Assembly: GCA_023055505.1 (NCBI GenBank)
Contig: JALIRH010000023.1
Coordinates: 10,112,423 to 10,176,422, forward strand
DNA from: Callipepla californica brunnescens
Taxonomy: Eukaryota; Chordata; Aves; Galliformes; Odontophoridae
DNA length: 64,000 bases
Direction: 5' to 3'
Within the stretch, counting starts at the first letter, position 1. Every line of letters starts with the position of its first letter. Positions 44,576-58,700 of this stretch are shown here, one piece after another. The notes under the pieces were generated by a model, which did not search any database, was not told the origin of the DNA, and saw nothing but the letters and a program-made list of their open reading frames with translations. A program made the position numbers and the translations under genes.

Positions 44576-47500
44576 TCTGGATCTCCCAAGCATTTTGCTT
44601 CCATAGCAAAATGTAACATAAGGTCCTGAAGAAGTGAACCTGTCAGTGGAGAAGCAGATGTAGTAGATTTTACCTTAAATATATCTCAAGATTTTTGCCA
44701 GTGAGGAATAGGTCACAAGAAATTACTGAGATGATCTCAATTTCATGCTTTTCAAATGCCAGCCATTGCACAAAATGGTAAACCTTTGTATCTCTCCTCC
44801 ACACTTTCTCTTAATTTCTGTCTTTAAGATCACGCGCACATATGACGAACTATTTGTCCTGGCTGGGGACTACGACAACTAAGTTGAAGCAAGAATATAC
44901 TCTTTTATCTGTCATCATAGTAATAGTGGTCATTTAAGGGAACCTGGAAAAAGAGTATGAAAATTAAAAAATAGCTCATTTAATCTGCACAAAAAAGAAG
45001 AACAGATGAAAAGGGAAAGTGTAGAGTTTTATCCTCTACTGTACTCTAACATTGCCTGATAATAAGAAATGGAAATGTACAGAGTCCTCTTTCCCACTTC
45101 TTTGTTCTTAAGGCTGATACAGATAGTAGAGAAGCAAGTTGACACTGAATGAATTATTTACAGACTCGAAGTCCTAAGCCCTGCTAAATAAAAGCCCCTA
45201 CTGGTTACTTTGCTGTTTGTAACCATCCCCAAGGAAGTGTCTTCTCTTATCCCATACACATGTTCGAAATGTGTGCGTGTGAGGAAGGGGGAAGCAAGAA
45301 CCAGTATGAAGCAGCTGGCTTTACTAATTTAAGGGGAAGCCCCAACCAGCTGTTACCATCAACTTTTCAATGATAATGAAAAAACAGATTGGGGGCCAGG
45401 ATATATTAAGGTGTTAACTGCAGGCTGTTATCTATGCTTTGTTATAATGAGTGCTATAGAAGCTTGTATGCTTTTCCCCATCACATGGCTGTTCTCCCAT
45501 GCCAACATATATATAGCAGATTTTTGTTTTTTTAATCTCAAGCATGTCATTGCTTACTTGCTGTCTTGGAAGTCAGCTGTTGGGGTGGGAAACTTAGACA
45601 ACCAGTTGTTTTACTTTTCATGCTGAGGAAGTGAAATTAGAGATTGTCTTCCTAAGCTTTTTATGGAAGAAAGTTCAGAAATACAAGGAAAGCTATACTT
45701 TTAACCCTACAGTGTTTAAACACTGGAGCCAGTAGTTCATAATGAATTAAAAAAAAAAAAAAAAGAAGGAATTAATGATATGGATGGAGGGAGTGTTGGA
45801 GGAAGAAAATGTGGTAAAGCTCGCTGTACATTCTCAGTAATGTCTTGAAAATGTACTATCTGCTTCACATAGGTTGACATAGGTAAGCCCCTACTGCTTG
45901 TAAATCACCAGTCTACAAGAGCAACAACATAAACATTTAGAACAACCGTTTCTCCATCTGACCTTCAAAAGCTGATACTACAAGGAACCACTGCTAAAAT
46001 GAATGCACGCCTTTATTTCAAGATGTTCAGGTGTTGTGGCTGGTATTTTAAGTAGATACAAGTACAAAGATCCTCATCATTTTATTTTTTTTAAGGCATA
46101 TCTTACAGTTTTCAGAATCAGTACTGCAGTATCAAGGCAGAGGTAAAACAGGGGTAGGAGTTTTTAGGCAAACAGCCTAGAGTAGGAAGGTTTCATGCCT
46201 TGCCAGCTCTTGGCAGTAAGAGCTGTATGAAGTAACATTCATAACAGGACCCTATTTAATTTCTCAGTGTTATCACAAATGGGGAATTAAACTTTTTTCT
46301 CACAATAGAATATATTTGCTGGCTTGCACTCATGTCATTTTAATTTTATTTGAGCTAGCAACAAATCTGTTTCTCGTTTAACTACAGCATTTCTCATATC
46401 TATCTTGAATTTTTGTGTAGTATTGTGAATGAGTTAATATTTATCACTGGACGCTGTTTTCAAATGTGCCTTCAAATTCAAATGTTGTTCAACTCTGGGG
46501 TGCTCAAATTTAAACTTTAGCCCAGATCTACAGTGTTTAGTTAAATTTTGTCTTTGAAACAACCCAATTTAAACCCCTAGAGCTAAAAACCTCTGGCCTC
46601 TTGCAGGATTCAATACGGGACCATATCAAATTCACAGCTTGAGCTCATTTCTGGTGAGATCCAGGCATAGTCAAAGGAAGCCCCATGCATGTTTTCTGTC
46701 TTTAATGTTAATTCCCCCACAACCTTTTCTGACTCTGCCAAGCACTGATTGCCAACTGTGCCAGTCTACCATGCCATTTGTCAAGAGAACAAATAGGAGT
46801 AAAAAAAACAAAGTGTGGCCAAATGCACTTTTAGTTGTTAACCACTCCAAGAACAGATGAACTTGGGTCACAGGAGATAATTGATATGCAATGCTTCAGC
46901 ACATTCTGGGATCAAACACCATCCAATTCAGTGAAAGTAGACTTTTTTTTCTCGTGAGAAGCAAACTGCAAGCAGTTTGAAGGCTCTGTTGGCAGGTAGT
47001 TCTGTTCAGATATGCATATTTGGGTCTTTCTCAGCCTTCCAATTCAACTCCCCCCAGAGATGCTCCAAAAAGAAAATTCAAAAGTGACCATACATTTGAA
47101 CATCAGCAGCAACATTGTTTTCTGATGAAAGATGGGAACAGAGGCAGCCAGAAGAATCCAAAGACTCCTTGTTTTCTGCATCATTTGTCATGTGGCCCTC
47201 ATGCTGCATGATAAAGCAATCCCTTGCAAGTTAAAATGTCTCAAACTCCCACTAGCAGGCGAGATGCAATGAGTGTATACACAACCATGCTGGAGTTACT
47301 TTTAAATCTTCTGAATCAACTTGAGGAACCACACAGGAGAACTTCCAGACTACTTACAAGGTAGTTTTCTTGCACAGCAGGGATGGCATCATATTTAACT
47401 GAACTGAAACCATAACAGAGCAACAGTGGACAGATTCCCTAAGCTCCCAGTTCACCCAACTAATTACAGAAATCTTAAATTCTTTTTCTCTAAAAGAGAG

Positions 47501-48834
47501 AAACAATAAGTGTTAAAAATACAGTCATTAGGATGATAACAATATAGGGTTCCTTGGATTTGTTTTACTTTTAAGACTCTAAAAACCACATTTTCTAAAA
47601 AATGTGAAGTATGTTGAAGTATGTTCCTACTGGAAAAGGGAAAAAAAAAAAAAAGAGAGAAAGAAAGAAAGAGTTATGAAGTTGCTGTTTTTCCCCTTGG
47701 TGATGTAATTATGAAAAATCAGCTCAAGGAAAAATAGTTAAAGGGAATGACAGCAAGAAATACTCCTTGGAACCCTGGAAAAATGCAACAAGTTTTAATG
47801 ACAAATGATTGCTTTATTTGTTTTTCTCATAGAAAAAGTATGTTTCCCCTAGTGTTGTAGACATTCTTTTTCTATATCTAAGCATATATGTCCACTGAAT
47901 AAGTAGTCCGAACTGGCTTTTGACAGCAGTTCTGCTTGTCATATTGACCTCAGGTTTTCCTCGTCTTGACCTGCATGGAGTTGTGGATTTTTTCTGCTTG
48001 AATATGCTAAAATGATTGTAATTTGATATTTTTATTCAAAAACAAATAAATAAAAAGACAGTAAACATTAGTTTCCATGTTCACATATAATGTTTTTGTT
48101 TTTGTTTTTGTTTTTGTGATTATGGGAGAAATGATAAATTATTTTTCCTTTTCTTACTCGATGCAAGCAACAACAAAAAAATGGAATCTCCTCTCTCCTC
48201 TCTCTCTGGGTAGAAAGAAAGGAAAATAGGCTGGATATTTCTACCTACAATTTTTCATCTAATGGAAGAATAAATTGTATTTATTTTTTCAGACGTCTCT
48301 CCTCTGCCACTCATCTCATTCTCAATATACAATGCCATTTTTGTTTTGCAGAAATTTTCCACTTTCTCTGTCTGCCAATCTGCTTTGCTTTACCTGAAGT
48401 ACCTACTATTGAACAAGGAAGGGCCTCTGCAGCCCAAATCCAGCATGAGCAAGCACACATCTGGAACTTCCTGCCTGCTCTGCAAATTGTGCAGTGGCTA
48501 AAAACATTAGTTTTTCAGCTAAGTACACATGTTATAAACTAAAACCCTAAAAATTATTGACAAGGCCCAGCAGAGACTGAGCAGAATCTCAAGCTTGTAT
48601 CAATACATTTAATTTGACATTTTTAGTTTGAAACTTTTTAAAGGCAGGTGCTGAACTTGTGATGCACAATAATTCTTCAGAAGGAAGCGGACAATGAAGG
48701 ATAAGTCATATATATATAATTGTAAGAGGTAGAGAGCAGCTAACAAATTTATTTGATGCCAACTGTAAACTTTATTGAAAAGCTAAGAAACAAAAAGACA
48801 CTTCTTATTGTTTTGTTTCTCTTTTGGCCGTACA
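44576..48834. other. intergenic, no gene seen
   Basis: About 4.3 kb of AT-rich DNA. It has a poly-A run near 45749-45764, an A/GAAA run at 47641-47672 and a (TTTTTG)n run at 48092-48117. ORFs are all below 75 codons and unrecognised. Confidence 0.55.
48092..48117. repeat. (TTTTTG)n microsatellite
   Basis: About four copies of TTTTTG in AT-rich intergenic DNA. Confidence 0.85.
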
Positions 48835-48835
48835 G

Positions 48836-48985
48836 TGCAATTTATTTCTGGTACTCACTGCCACAGGACACCATGGAGATGAAGAGCATGAGTGGTTTTT
48901 AGAAGACTAGACAGACTGATACAGATAAGACCATTGGTCCCTGTTCAGAATAGCTGATATGTTGTAAATCCACACCTACCCTGCA
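48836..48985 (+). mobile_element. old LINE 3' fragment (CR1/L3-like)
   Basis: The stretch 'TGGTACTCACTGCCACAGGA' followed by 'AGAAGACTAGACAGACTGAT' matches a diverged repeat common in birds and reptiles (general form: 'GAACTCATTGCCACAGGATG ... AAAGGGATTAGACAAATTC'). The same family appears reversed at 51355-51510. Family name uncertain. Confidence 0.5.
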
Positions 48986-49284
48986 GCAGCCTTCTGTCGG
49001 CAGATGGGCCCTTAGGTGCAGATAGGAATGCTGACCTCTGGGCAGCTCCTGCCAAGCAAGTGACCTGAGCAGGAACCCGATACTCTCAAGCCACAAGACA
49101 TCACCACATGACACCACAGCACTCCATCACTTCTAGTGGCACTGTGCTTTCTGCATTAACTGAAACAGTGGCAAAGTGAACAAGATTCTGTGATCCCAAT
49201 CTCTCTGGGGAGAAACTACCAGGAGGCTTCCTTCACTGAAAGCAGATTGCAAACTATCATGTAAAATAGCAGCATGGAACAAGG

Positions 49285-49378
49285 GGCACGGTTTACTGAT
49301 GGGACTCAGTAAGTCAGGATGGTGGTTGGACTTGATAACCATGAAGATCTTTTCCAACGTAGGTGATGCTATGGATCA
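49285..49378 (+). mobile_element. CR1-like LINE 3' end
   Basis: Contains 'GGTTGGACTTGATAACCATG' and 'AAGATCTTTTCCAACGTAGG' followed by 'TGATGCTATGGATC', the usual sense-strand 3' end of CR1 with a diverged terminal repeat. Its 5' boundary is unclear. Confidence 0.65.
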
Positions 49379-50924
49379 GTGTGCTCCAAGAATACCACTC
49401 AGCATTTTGTACTGAGCCTTTCTTCAGCTTTCTCATTTACACTGTTGGTCTCTATTGGCCTGCACACATACACAACACCAAGCAGTGCATCTAGCTCTAA
49501 CCCAGCTGGAACAGGAATCAGCCCAGCTACATTGTCTCAATCTCCAAGTGCACTAATTTGAACAGAGATACTGATGTGTCACTGGACAAGGTGGCTGCTG
49601 GTAAGGCAGCTCTTCTCTTTTGTCTTTTCACTACCTCGTGCACTCTAAGCTAGTCTCTGAGAGGACTTCCTAATTATCCCACCACTATCATCCCTCCACA
49701 ACACTGCTGGACTGTCATTCAGCACTAGAGCACAACCATTGACCCTCAAAGCACAGGGTTAAGCAGATTTCATGGAAGGTCCCAGAAACTCCCAGCAATC
49801 TCCTCCCAGTTACCACAGACTCCTGCTGCACATCCCTCCACATGCCCAACCATGCGTACTCACATGCAACAACAGGCATCTGCAACCACACTGGTGAGGA
49901 CCAGCTAGCTTTAAATAACTAATTTAAATTATTAGCAACTCTCCTAGTGATGACAGCATGAAAGCTGAGACTTGCCTGAGGACGTTCTAGCAGCTGAGCA
50001 GCTTATTCTGCAGCTCTAAACTAATCATAACAGCAATAACATTTTGTACCATTTTTCTTTCTACATGCAGAGTGAAAAAGAAGCATTACACTCTGTTACT
50101 TCCATACATTAAACAATTTGTAAAGACATTTGTAGAGCAGTACTCTCTGAGCTACAGGGTTCCTGTATGCTCTGTCTGTACTAAATCCCAACTGACACAT
50201 TTCTGAATGTCTATTGGTACCGTTTCCTAACTAACTGCATTTTCATGCACAATTTTGAGAAAAAGACAACACCCTTTTCCTTTTCTTTTCTTTCTTTTTC
50301 CTCTTAAATATATGAATAAGTATTCTGTCCTTTTCACACATTTTTAGCTGAAAATGTTTTGCAGGAAGTACACTGTTGGATTCGTTAACACCGTGGCCTT
50401 AACTAGCTGAGATGCTGACTTGCATGTACTTCTGTGATATATTCCTCTTGGCAAACTGAAAGCAAGTTTGAACCCAAGAGACAGGAATCTTGCAAGTTTG
50501 ACTGATCAGTATAATGCAGCATAGTCATATGAGATGTTGGGTAATTCTATTGATATTGTGGAATACGATGTTGCTTCACTCTTCATTGTCTTTCATTCCA
50601 TTGCAAATAGTCATCCTGAAGTCTCTCATGCGAAGAAACCATTTTGACACCAGGCACTTAGAAAAGCATGTCACCTTTAGGACATGATAAAAATGATTTC
50701 TCTATGAAATTCATCATTTACACCATTTGATTCATAACAAGCATAGAACTTCAATTGTAGAACCAACAAAATTGTAAAACCTGTGAATAAATTTCTAATT
50801 TGCTATGAATGTTCCCTATTAGCTGAAATAAGGTATAATCATGCCTACAAAGAATCTAGAGGATACCTACACAAAATGGGTTCTTCCTCTTAAACGTGTT
50901 TCTATAAAATAGCAAATGCAAACA
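49379..50924. other. intergenic, no gene seen
   Basis: About 1.5 kb between two CR1 3' ends, with only short chance ORFs and nothing that I recognise. Confidence 0.55.
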
Positions 50925-50997
50925 AGGGTTGGTGAATGGATCCGATAATCACTGTGTGCTCCTTCCAGCTTGGGACATTCTGTTATTCTGTGATCTG
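50925..50997 (+). mobile_element. CR1 LINE 3' tail fragment
   Basis: Sense-strand CR1 3' end: 'GTGCTCCTTCCAGCTTGGGA' followed by 'CATTCTGTTATTCTGTGATC', that is, the terminal 8-bp repeats in diverged form. Under 80 bp is present. Confidence 0.75.
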
Positions 50998-51354
50998 ATA
51001 AAATGAGAAGTAGGATGGAAATCAATAGCCAGTGTGTGGAAGAATCTGGAAGTTAAAATCCTTCATAGTCAATAGGACACTTCTGACAAAGTATCAATCT
51101 ATCAGGAAGATAAACTGAAGGAAAAGGAAAAGAATTCAAATCCTGCATGGCAAAATGATGGGATCAAAATAGAAGAACAGAGAGAGATTGCTGAGATTGG
51201 CTAAAAACTCAAGGAACCTGCAAGCCAACACATGTCACTGTCTGGGACCAGATGCTTGGAGGACTCAAGAACCAGTGAGCAAAGCCCATTCCTTCCCCCA
51301 GCTTCCACCCACTGGCACTACTGAGCCTCACTGAGCCTGAAGTGATGCCGGAAC

Positions 51355-51510
51355 CAACCCATGCAATAATAGTCACCCACAGGCTTATCCTTTGTAAATT
51401 TGTCTAATCCTTTTAAAACTAATTTTACTTTCAACCTCTGTTGTATTCTTTGACAATGGCTTCCACAATTGGTTTAGGCATGGCTCACTTCTGTTGGTTT
51501 AAGAAAGACA
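51355..51510 (-). mobile_element. old LINE 3' fragment (CR1/L3-like)
   Basis: Reverse orientation of the repeat seen at 48836: 'AAATTTGTCTAATCCTTTTA', 'TTTGACAATGGCTTCCACAA'. In birds and reptiles this antisense signature ('TTTGTCTAATTCCTTTTTGA ... CTGGCAATGAGTTCCACA') is common. Diverged; family not named with confidence. Confidence 0.55.
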
Positions 51511-52492
51511 TCTGTACACATATCAAGGGAAAGAATTGAATATGGATTTGAAAACGCTTTAATTCTCCACACTCCGGTTATATGAATAAACACAGAACAG
51601 TTGGCTGTAAAACTTGCTGTTCAGAGATTATGAAACAGTACAGCCTAAATCCCACAAGCATCTGTAAAAATATCCAGCAGAATAAATCAGATCTAGTAAA
51701 TTAATAAATCTACATTGTTGATCCCGCTGCTGTACCTAAAACTAGATCATACTCCAAATGACAGAATATTTCTTGCCAAATGTACTTGACTCTTAGTGTG
51801 TGTTGCCCAATATTTGACATTAATTGTTATGTTTGGGGAAACAGAAGAGTGTAGCTTAACACCATTTAATGCCCTACACAAGCAGAACTACTAAACTGAT
51901 TAAGCTCAGACACAGCCCCAGGAGAACTTTGATTCAGGCACCACGAGTGTCACAGCTCCTTCCCTTCTGACCCTGATACAAGGAGACTATTTCAGCTCTT
52001 CTAACCTAATTCAGCCCACCAAGAGCCAACAAGAAACATTAGAGGGAATGGTTTGGCCAGCTTTCTGCTTTTGTGCATTTTGGCCAGAGGGATGACAAAC
52101 ACAGCAGATTTTCACCAGTTCTGTGGCCAAACACTTACATGCCTGCATCAGCATTTATGGCCTGGGCTACAAAGGAGGTTGCTATTTGGTACCAGAATTG
52201 TTGCAGACAGGTTTCAAAACGAGCCTGTTTAATCTGACAGAAGCCATTATAGTGCTTGAACACATCTCTTCGAGGAGAAAATTGGAGTCCAAGCTTCATC
52301 TCTCCCAGATAAAACACTGAAATACTGCCCTGATAATAAACCAATGAAAGCCTCCTGGGAAATAGGAAAGTTATCAGTCTTTGTACTTGAGGGGTATTGC
52401 CTAATTCCTGTATGCCAAACTAACAGAAATTAAACTGCATAGTTATTTGGTTATTTGGTACCACTCAGTTGTAATTAAGCAAACTACAAAAA
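51511..52492. other. intergenic, no gene seen
   Basis: About 1 kb of AT-rich DNA leading into the AAGGG array. Nothing recognised. Confidence 0.55.
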
Positions 52493-52770
52493 TGAAAGGA
52501 AAGGAAGGGAATGGAAGGGAAGGGAAGGGAAGGGAAGGGAAGGGAAGGGAAGGGAAGGGAAGGGAAGGGAAGGGAAGGGAAGGGAAGGGAAGGGAAGGGA
52601 AGGGAAGGGAAGGGAAGGGAAGGGAAGGGAAGGGAAGGGAAGGGAAGGGAAGGGAAGGGAAGGGAAGGGAAGGGAAGGGAAGGGAAGGGAAGGGAAGGGA
52701 AGGGAAGGGAAGGGAAGGGAAGGGAAGGGAAGGGAAGGGAAGGGAAGGGAAGGGAAGGGAAGGGAAGAAG
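52493..52770. repeat. (AAGGG)n microsatellite, about 50 perfect units
   Basis: From about 52516 to 52766 the + strand is an unbroken AAGGG pentamer array of roughly 250 bp, preceded by a few imperfect units. The ORFs on both strands across it (about 106-114 codons) exist only because the repeat lacks stop codons in those frames. Long AAGGG arrays are known to form G-quadruplex or triplex structures and are length-unstable. Confidence 0.98.
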
Positions 52771-55700
52771 AAAGGAGACTATAAACATTAACAACTTATT
52801 TGGGCATCTAATTCCTCATTACTTCCAGTAGCTGAACTTTTCTCCAGCAGGCTCAAGAGACAAAGGAAATCTCTTCAAATTAAATATATGGTATGGGACC
52901 CAAGCTGTAAAATTCAATAACTACCGAAGTTGTATATCACAAATACAACTCAGGCCTATATCCAAACTGTTCACAGTGTCAGAACAGGAAACTGTAAAAG
53001 TTTACTGTGACTAACATAGAAAGGAGTGAAAGTAACAAATCACTTCAAGAGACTGAAGCAAAAAAAAAGCAAATAGTTCTAGGATTACAACCAGTAGGCT
53101 CCACCACTCATTCCACCATGGCTCACAGCAATTTCCAAGTTCTGAAATGCATTGTTAGCTTCAGTTTTCAAATATTCTTCTGTATGAAAAATTACAAATG
53201 CATGTAAAGTATTAGGCAATACCAATTACCCTGAATAAAATATCAAATATAATTGGTTTCTTTCATTTCCTTTTTTTTTTTTTTTGTCAAGGAGAAAATT
53301 CAGATTCAAAGTCTTTTGTTTACTTTCTTCTGTTTTCAGTGTCTTCCTACAGAATATCATCTGAAGGCTGGACTTTTTTCTTTTTTTTTTAATGTTATTC
53401 AAGTAATACACATTAAAAATAACACTGAGTTATAGCTACCCTGAATAGAGTGTTCTTTAATGCTTTCTCACGATTTATTACTGTAGAACTGTGATGATGC
53501 AAATTTGACTTTGAGATCCCACAGCACTTTGTGTTCACCTTGCACTAATATAAAAGGGCACAAAAAAGGCAATTAAAAAAAAGTGTTAAAAATAACATTC
53601 TTCCTTCTGATAATCGAACCTGCAAGATTTCTAAATAGGCCGTTTGTGTGATGCAAAACTTCACCCAGCTAAGTTAATCTGTTTTATCACAGAGGAAAGA
53701 AAAAGAAGTTGTGCTAATGTATGTGTTCATTTTGTGTAGAAAATCTTTACAAGTCACTCAGCAGATTCCTACAAATTTATGATTTAAATGATGAAGTAAT
53801 TAGCTTGTCTAACAAAAAAAAATAAAAATAATAAAAAAAAAAGACAGGAATTCAAAAGAAACTAGCCAGAGGCAATTATTGTATTAGCAGTAATATCCTC
53901 CTTTGAAAATGCAAAATCTACTTTTAACTGTCCTGTGGGCTATGGGTTTGCTTCTGATGTCAACGGAATGAAAGCAAGTTTCCTCTCAGTCTTTGAAGAA
54001 ACACAGTTCATCACTGTCTTATCTGACAGGTAGTCATTATGCTTTTTACTGAAGTCAGTTCTTAGCTTCATGGGAGGTGCTCAGCATAGCTCTTGCTATG
54101 AAATAAAGGCACCTTCCCTAGAAAAGTAATGCTGAAAGACAAGTGGAATTTACTATTCCCTAAAGACATCTCATTCTGAAAATTACTTGGTAGAGCCAAA
54201 CTTAAGCTTGTGTAATTGAAGCCAAGTCCATTTGCACAACAAATGCTTACAGTTTCCCACTCAGGTTTTAACATCTAACTTTTGCCACCCACCACGCTTA
54301 TTTTAAATAGTACATTTTCTGTAACTTTATTTACTCTAGTGAGGGCTCTGCAGCCTAGCAGCATGATTTTCATGCGGAGTAAGAAAGAAAACAGAACAAT
54401 TGTTCAATCACTCAACAAAACTCTTCCCAGATTAATTCATAATGTGTTTTTTTTTCCTTTTTTTCCTTCCTAAATACGAAAAAGTAGCCTTAGTAGGCTA
54501 TTCAAATACAGATTGACAGAACTGCACATGTACATGCAGATAATAGCAGCAAATTGCCATGGAGATGAATCTAGTCCTGCCAATTTACCTACTCCTCCCC
54601 CTGTATACTTCTTAAGCTGATGACAGAGCTGCAGCAGTACCTTTGGGAAACTGACAGCACTTGTCTTGCCAAAGCCATCCATATTTATCTGTCTTGATTA
54701 ATTACTGGAACCTAGATCCTCCGTACAGTGTTTAGCAGACTAGTACAGGAAGCATAACACCAGTTTCTTTTATACCCAAATATTAGGGGGAAGAAATGGA
54801 GAAGGGGGAGAGAAAACAAATATGTTTATCCCTAAAGATGAACAACAGTCATAAAAAGATAAATAAATCTCAGCCATCATAGAGAAAATAGATTCTTTTT
54901 TTTTTTTTGTGTGTGTGTGTAAGTTCATTAAAATTTGTTTGCAATCTCCTATTATGATGCCCTCTTTTTTATGCTGCCTTCCACCTGACTCCTAGCCCTC
55001 TTGCTCCTTCAGAGCTGTCACCAGTGTTGGGTCTTCAAAGCATGGACAAGAATCTGATACTGCCAGGTGGCAGAGACTCTAATCTATATGAATGAGGTCA
55101 AATCTAAGTCTTCCTAATGGCAAGAATGAATGTAAACAAGCTTTTGCTCCTAAATATAAAATGTAATCAATCACTAATGCCTGAGCTAGAGTAAAAAGCA
55201 TATAATAACTGTTCTATATATATATAATATATATGCTACCTAATAGATTATTAACCAGACATGAAGTTCTAAATCCATATAAAGATAGATAATGCGAAAT
55301 AGCCTTAAGGTAAGTCATAGACCCAACAAGCATTTTTAATTTCAGAGAGAACTGCTAAAGGAACATGCATTTAATTTTTGAATCAGCTTTAACTGTCTTT
55401 GGTTCACTGGTGATACTCCTGTAGGGTCACTCCATGTTTTCAGGGGACTCTCAGAACACAACTCCGGTTTCCTCACCAAGTTTGGTCTTTGAGTGGTTCT
55501 TGAGAGTCACTAAAAATTGTCTACTACAATAAATCTTTGGAAAAGAAAACTAAGATGCATTGTTTAAACATGCACTGTCACTGTAGAAGTAAATAAGTGC
55601 GATTAATGTTTTGCTTTAAAAACCGTCTGGTTTCTGTATGCGGAAAAACCTGGATCACATCTATTGTTCAGATGAAATGTAATAATACAAACTGGTTATA

Positions 55701-58700
55701 AAGGAAGTTGTTTATACAAGCTCCTTTTCACCATTATTCCTTTCTTCTCTTCTCTGCTATTATTTGTTTTAAATTTCGGTCTAAGTGGATTATATTTCAT
55801 CCATAACCAGTGTGTGTGACTGTGTGTTGCCACCATGCCAGCTTCTGCTGAGACCTCAGTGAAATCAGCTGCTTCTCATCCTTCTGCTTGTTGTATTAGA
55901 GACTTTTCAGAGTTTTCCTTCCTAAAGCAATTAGAAAGTCATTTTAGTACTATTACACAAATTTTGTTGAGAAGTATTTCATACCCAGAACCTAAGTTAA
56001 ATCCAATCACCTGCATATTGCACAAATGCGTGTAAACCCACAGTAAAATTCAATTCAAGTGCAAGGTCACCTGCTCAGGAATTAGAAAATTTAGGATTTA
56101 AAGCAGAATATGCCTGTGATTAAAGACAGTACCATAATGAACAACAGCAGGCCTCCTTAGCTACAACTACTCTTCAAGAAACACTTCTTGTACAGTTCCG
56201 ATGTGGGGAAAACAGCAAGCTTGAAGTATGACATCATTTCTTGGTGTAGCATGAGTCACCACATCAAGATGCTTTGAACCACTTTACACTCAACTTGCCA
56301 CTTAAGGTAAGACCAGAGATGACAGAAGCAGGCAAGCCAATGCTCTGCTGTCAGTAAGTGAGCAGAAACAGGAGATTTCACAAACATTTGGCAATGTGAG
56401 ATGAGATGTTCATCCTCAGTTCTGATGGAGGACCCAGAGTAATATTTCATGCAGCGCAAAATTTCCTACCCAATTTCCATCCCTTTAGCCACTTAACTTA
56501 TCCTCTGTCTTCCCACTCTTACTGTCAGGACAATATATTTTATTATTTCTGGTATGCCTGTGCAGTTTTGAGATTCCCCTTCCAAATGAAGCTGTTCCTT
56601 TTGGCCATTTTCTAGGCCACTCTGTTAATGAGTTCTGTAACTTGATTTCCTCTTCCTGACCTGAACTTTCACAGCTGGACCACAACTACTGTATTCTTTT
56701 AAATCTTTGTGTTCAGTGGTTTGATTTCTAATTTGGTTAAACCTCACTCCTCCTTCAGATATCTATCAACTATTTATCTTCTTCCACAGCACACTGGGTC
56801 CTAGACCACTCATTTTCCAGTTCAAGACTGTTTCACCTTTTCCTATTCTCATCACCTAATCCCTTCTCACCTTTTCACTTTCAATTTGTATATTCCTTTC
56901 ACAATTTTTCCCCTCTGACACATACACTTCCATCTCCTCCTCTCTGGACTTCTTGTCAGTGCTGTTTCACTTCAATATCTGGATCAGGAAATCTCTGCCA
57001 TACCTTTGGAGTACATGAAGGAAGCACAGAAGATAGACTCCCATGTCCTATCCCATGTTTAACCACATCTAACTATGCAACAGGTTACAAGTGAAATTAA
57101 CTTTTTTTTATTATTAAATTCTGCCAAACTCTAGTCTTTGATATGTTCAGCATGTACAAAAGTCTTCACCACTACCAGAGTTACAAAAATCATTTGTTTA
57201 AAATGCTTCTAATTAACAAAGATTTTCAAAAGCATGTGCATCATAAAAGGAACGTTTGCTGCTAGCAGTCAGGTTTCTGGAGCTTCTCAGAGAAAAGTTG
57301 TCAGAACTCCTCTAACAAGAACAAAATAATATGTTTTTGTTCATTCTTGTTTTCTGGGATGAAAAAAAAAACAACAAAACCCACAGGTATTTTTCCTCAT
57401 AATTACAGGTACCCTGCAGGCACACATCTCACCTGGAATGCTGAAGTTCAAGTGATTAATGTTTAGCAGAGTTTAAAGGAGCAGGAAACTAAAAACAGCG
57501 AACATACAGGCACCTTAGTAGGTGATGCTGCTAGTCTCACCTTCAGCTTTAACTGTATTTTGCTTTTTCCTCTTAGAACACAACTCTCAGAATCACTCAG
57601 ATGACAGCAGACCATTTGTACCATTGTAGAAGCCATGCAGAGATGCCATATGCCCTCTCTTGAATGTTCGCTACCTCAGTTTTCCAGAAAATGTCCTGCT
57701 CATCTGGAAGTAGTCTTTTTCTTGGACAGTAGATAAGTTTAGTGTTCTCTGAGTCTTTTCTGCTATGTCCTCTGTTTTTCACTGAGTGGAAGATGTCAGT
57801 GAACTCCCAAGCTCAGTGGTGCTTTATTTTTATTTAGCTCTGGTGGTTTCTCACAAATGCATAATGTAAGGAATGGCATCATTTTTTAAAAACAGTGCAA
57901 GGGGAAAAAATAGCCCCACCACCCCAGATTCATTCCTTCTTATCTCTGACAACATGTGCAAGCAGACGCAACACAGTAGCAGGGAAATGGAATGGGATTA
58001 TTGTATTAAGACTCTATTTATACCATGGAGAGCAGAAAAAGCTTTCATAATAGCTGCTAATGGAAGAGATGTTATCACGTGTCCTTTGTATTACCAAGGT
58101 CTGTAAGCTCAACTCAAAATCCCTGCCGTCAGGTCTGCCTGTTGGCAAGTTTAATACATCACAGATAATTGCTGTGAAAAAGGCTTGTCAAGAAAGAGGT
58201 CTTTCCTGCTTCATTCCTATAACCTATAATAAATACACCCTCTTGCCAAAATCCACCTGAAACAAAGACTTCTAGCTAACAGAGCCAATTAAAAAATAAA
58301 TAAATAAATCTATTTTTTTCTATTTTTCTCTCATATTTCAGTACTCTGGTAGCATCTGACTCAATAACTTTATAAGGATTTGATCCAAGAAGGTACTACC
58401 TGCTTTGTCCTCAGTAAAGATCACTTTCCCATTAACTCAAATTTATGCACCTGCTTAAGCTGTATGTAAAAACATAGTTCTCAATTTAAGGCAAAGATCG
58501 ACTCCAAATGATAGTTTTCCCTATGATTATAAGTAATGTCCTGTGAACAATATAGCAGCCTGGTTTTTGGAAAAGATCAAGCAGTATCTCACACACAAAG
58601 TTCAGGGTGCCTTTGTAATGTAGAAACATGAGGAAGAAAAGGATACCAAAACCATAGAATCAGACAATGTGAAAATTGCACACGAAAATAAGGAACAGGC

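Noticed and set aside
52447..52831. ORFs of 106-114 codons on both strands
   Set aside because: They are direct translations of the AAGGG/CCCTT array, not coding sequence.
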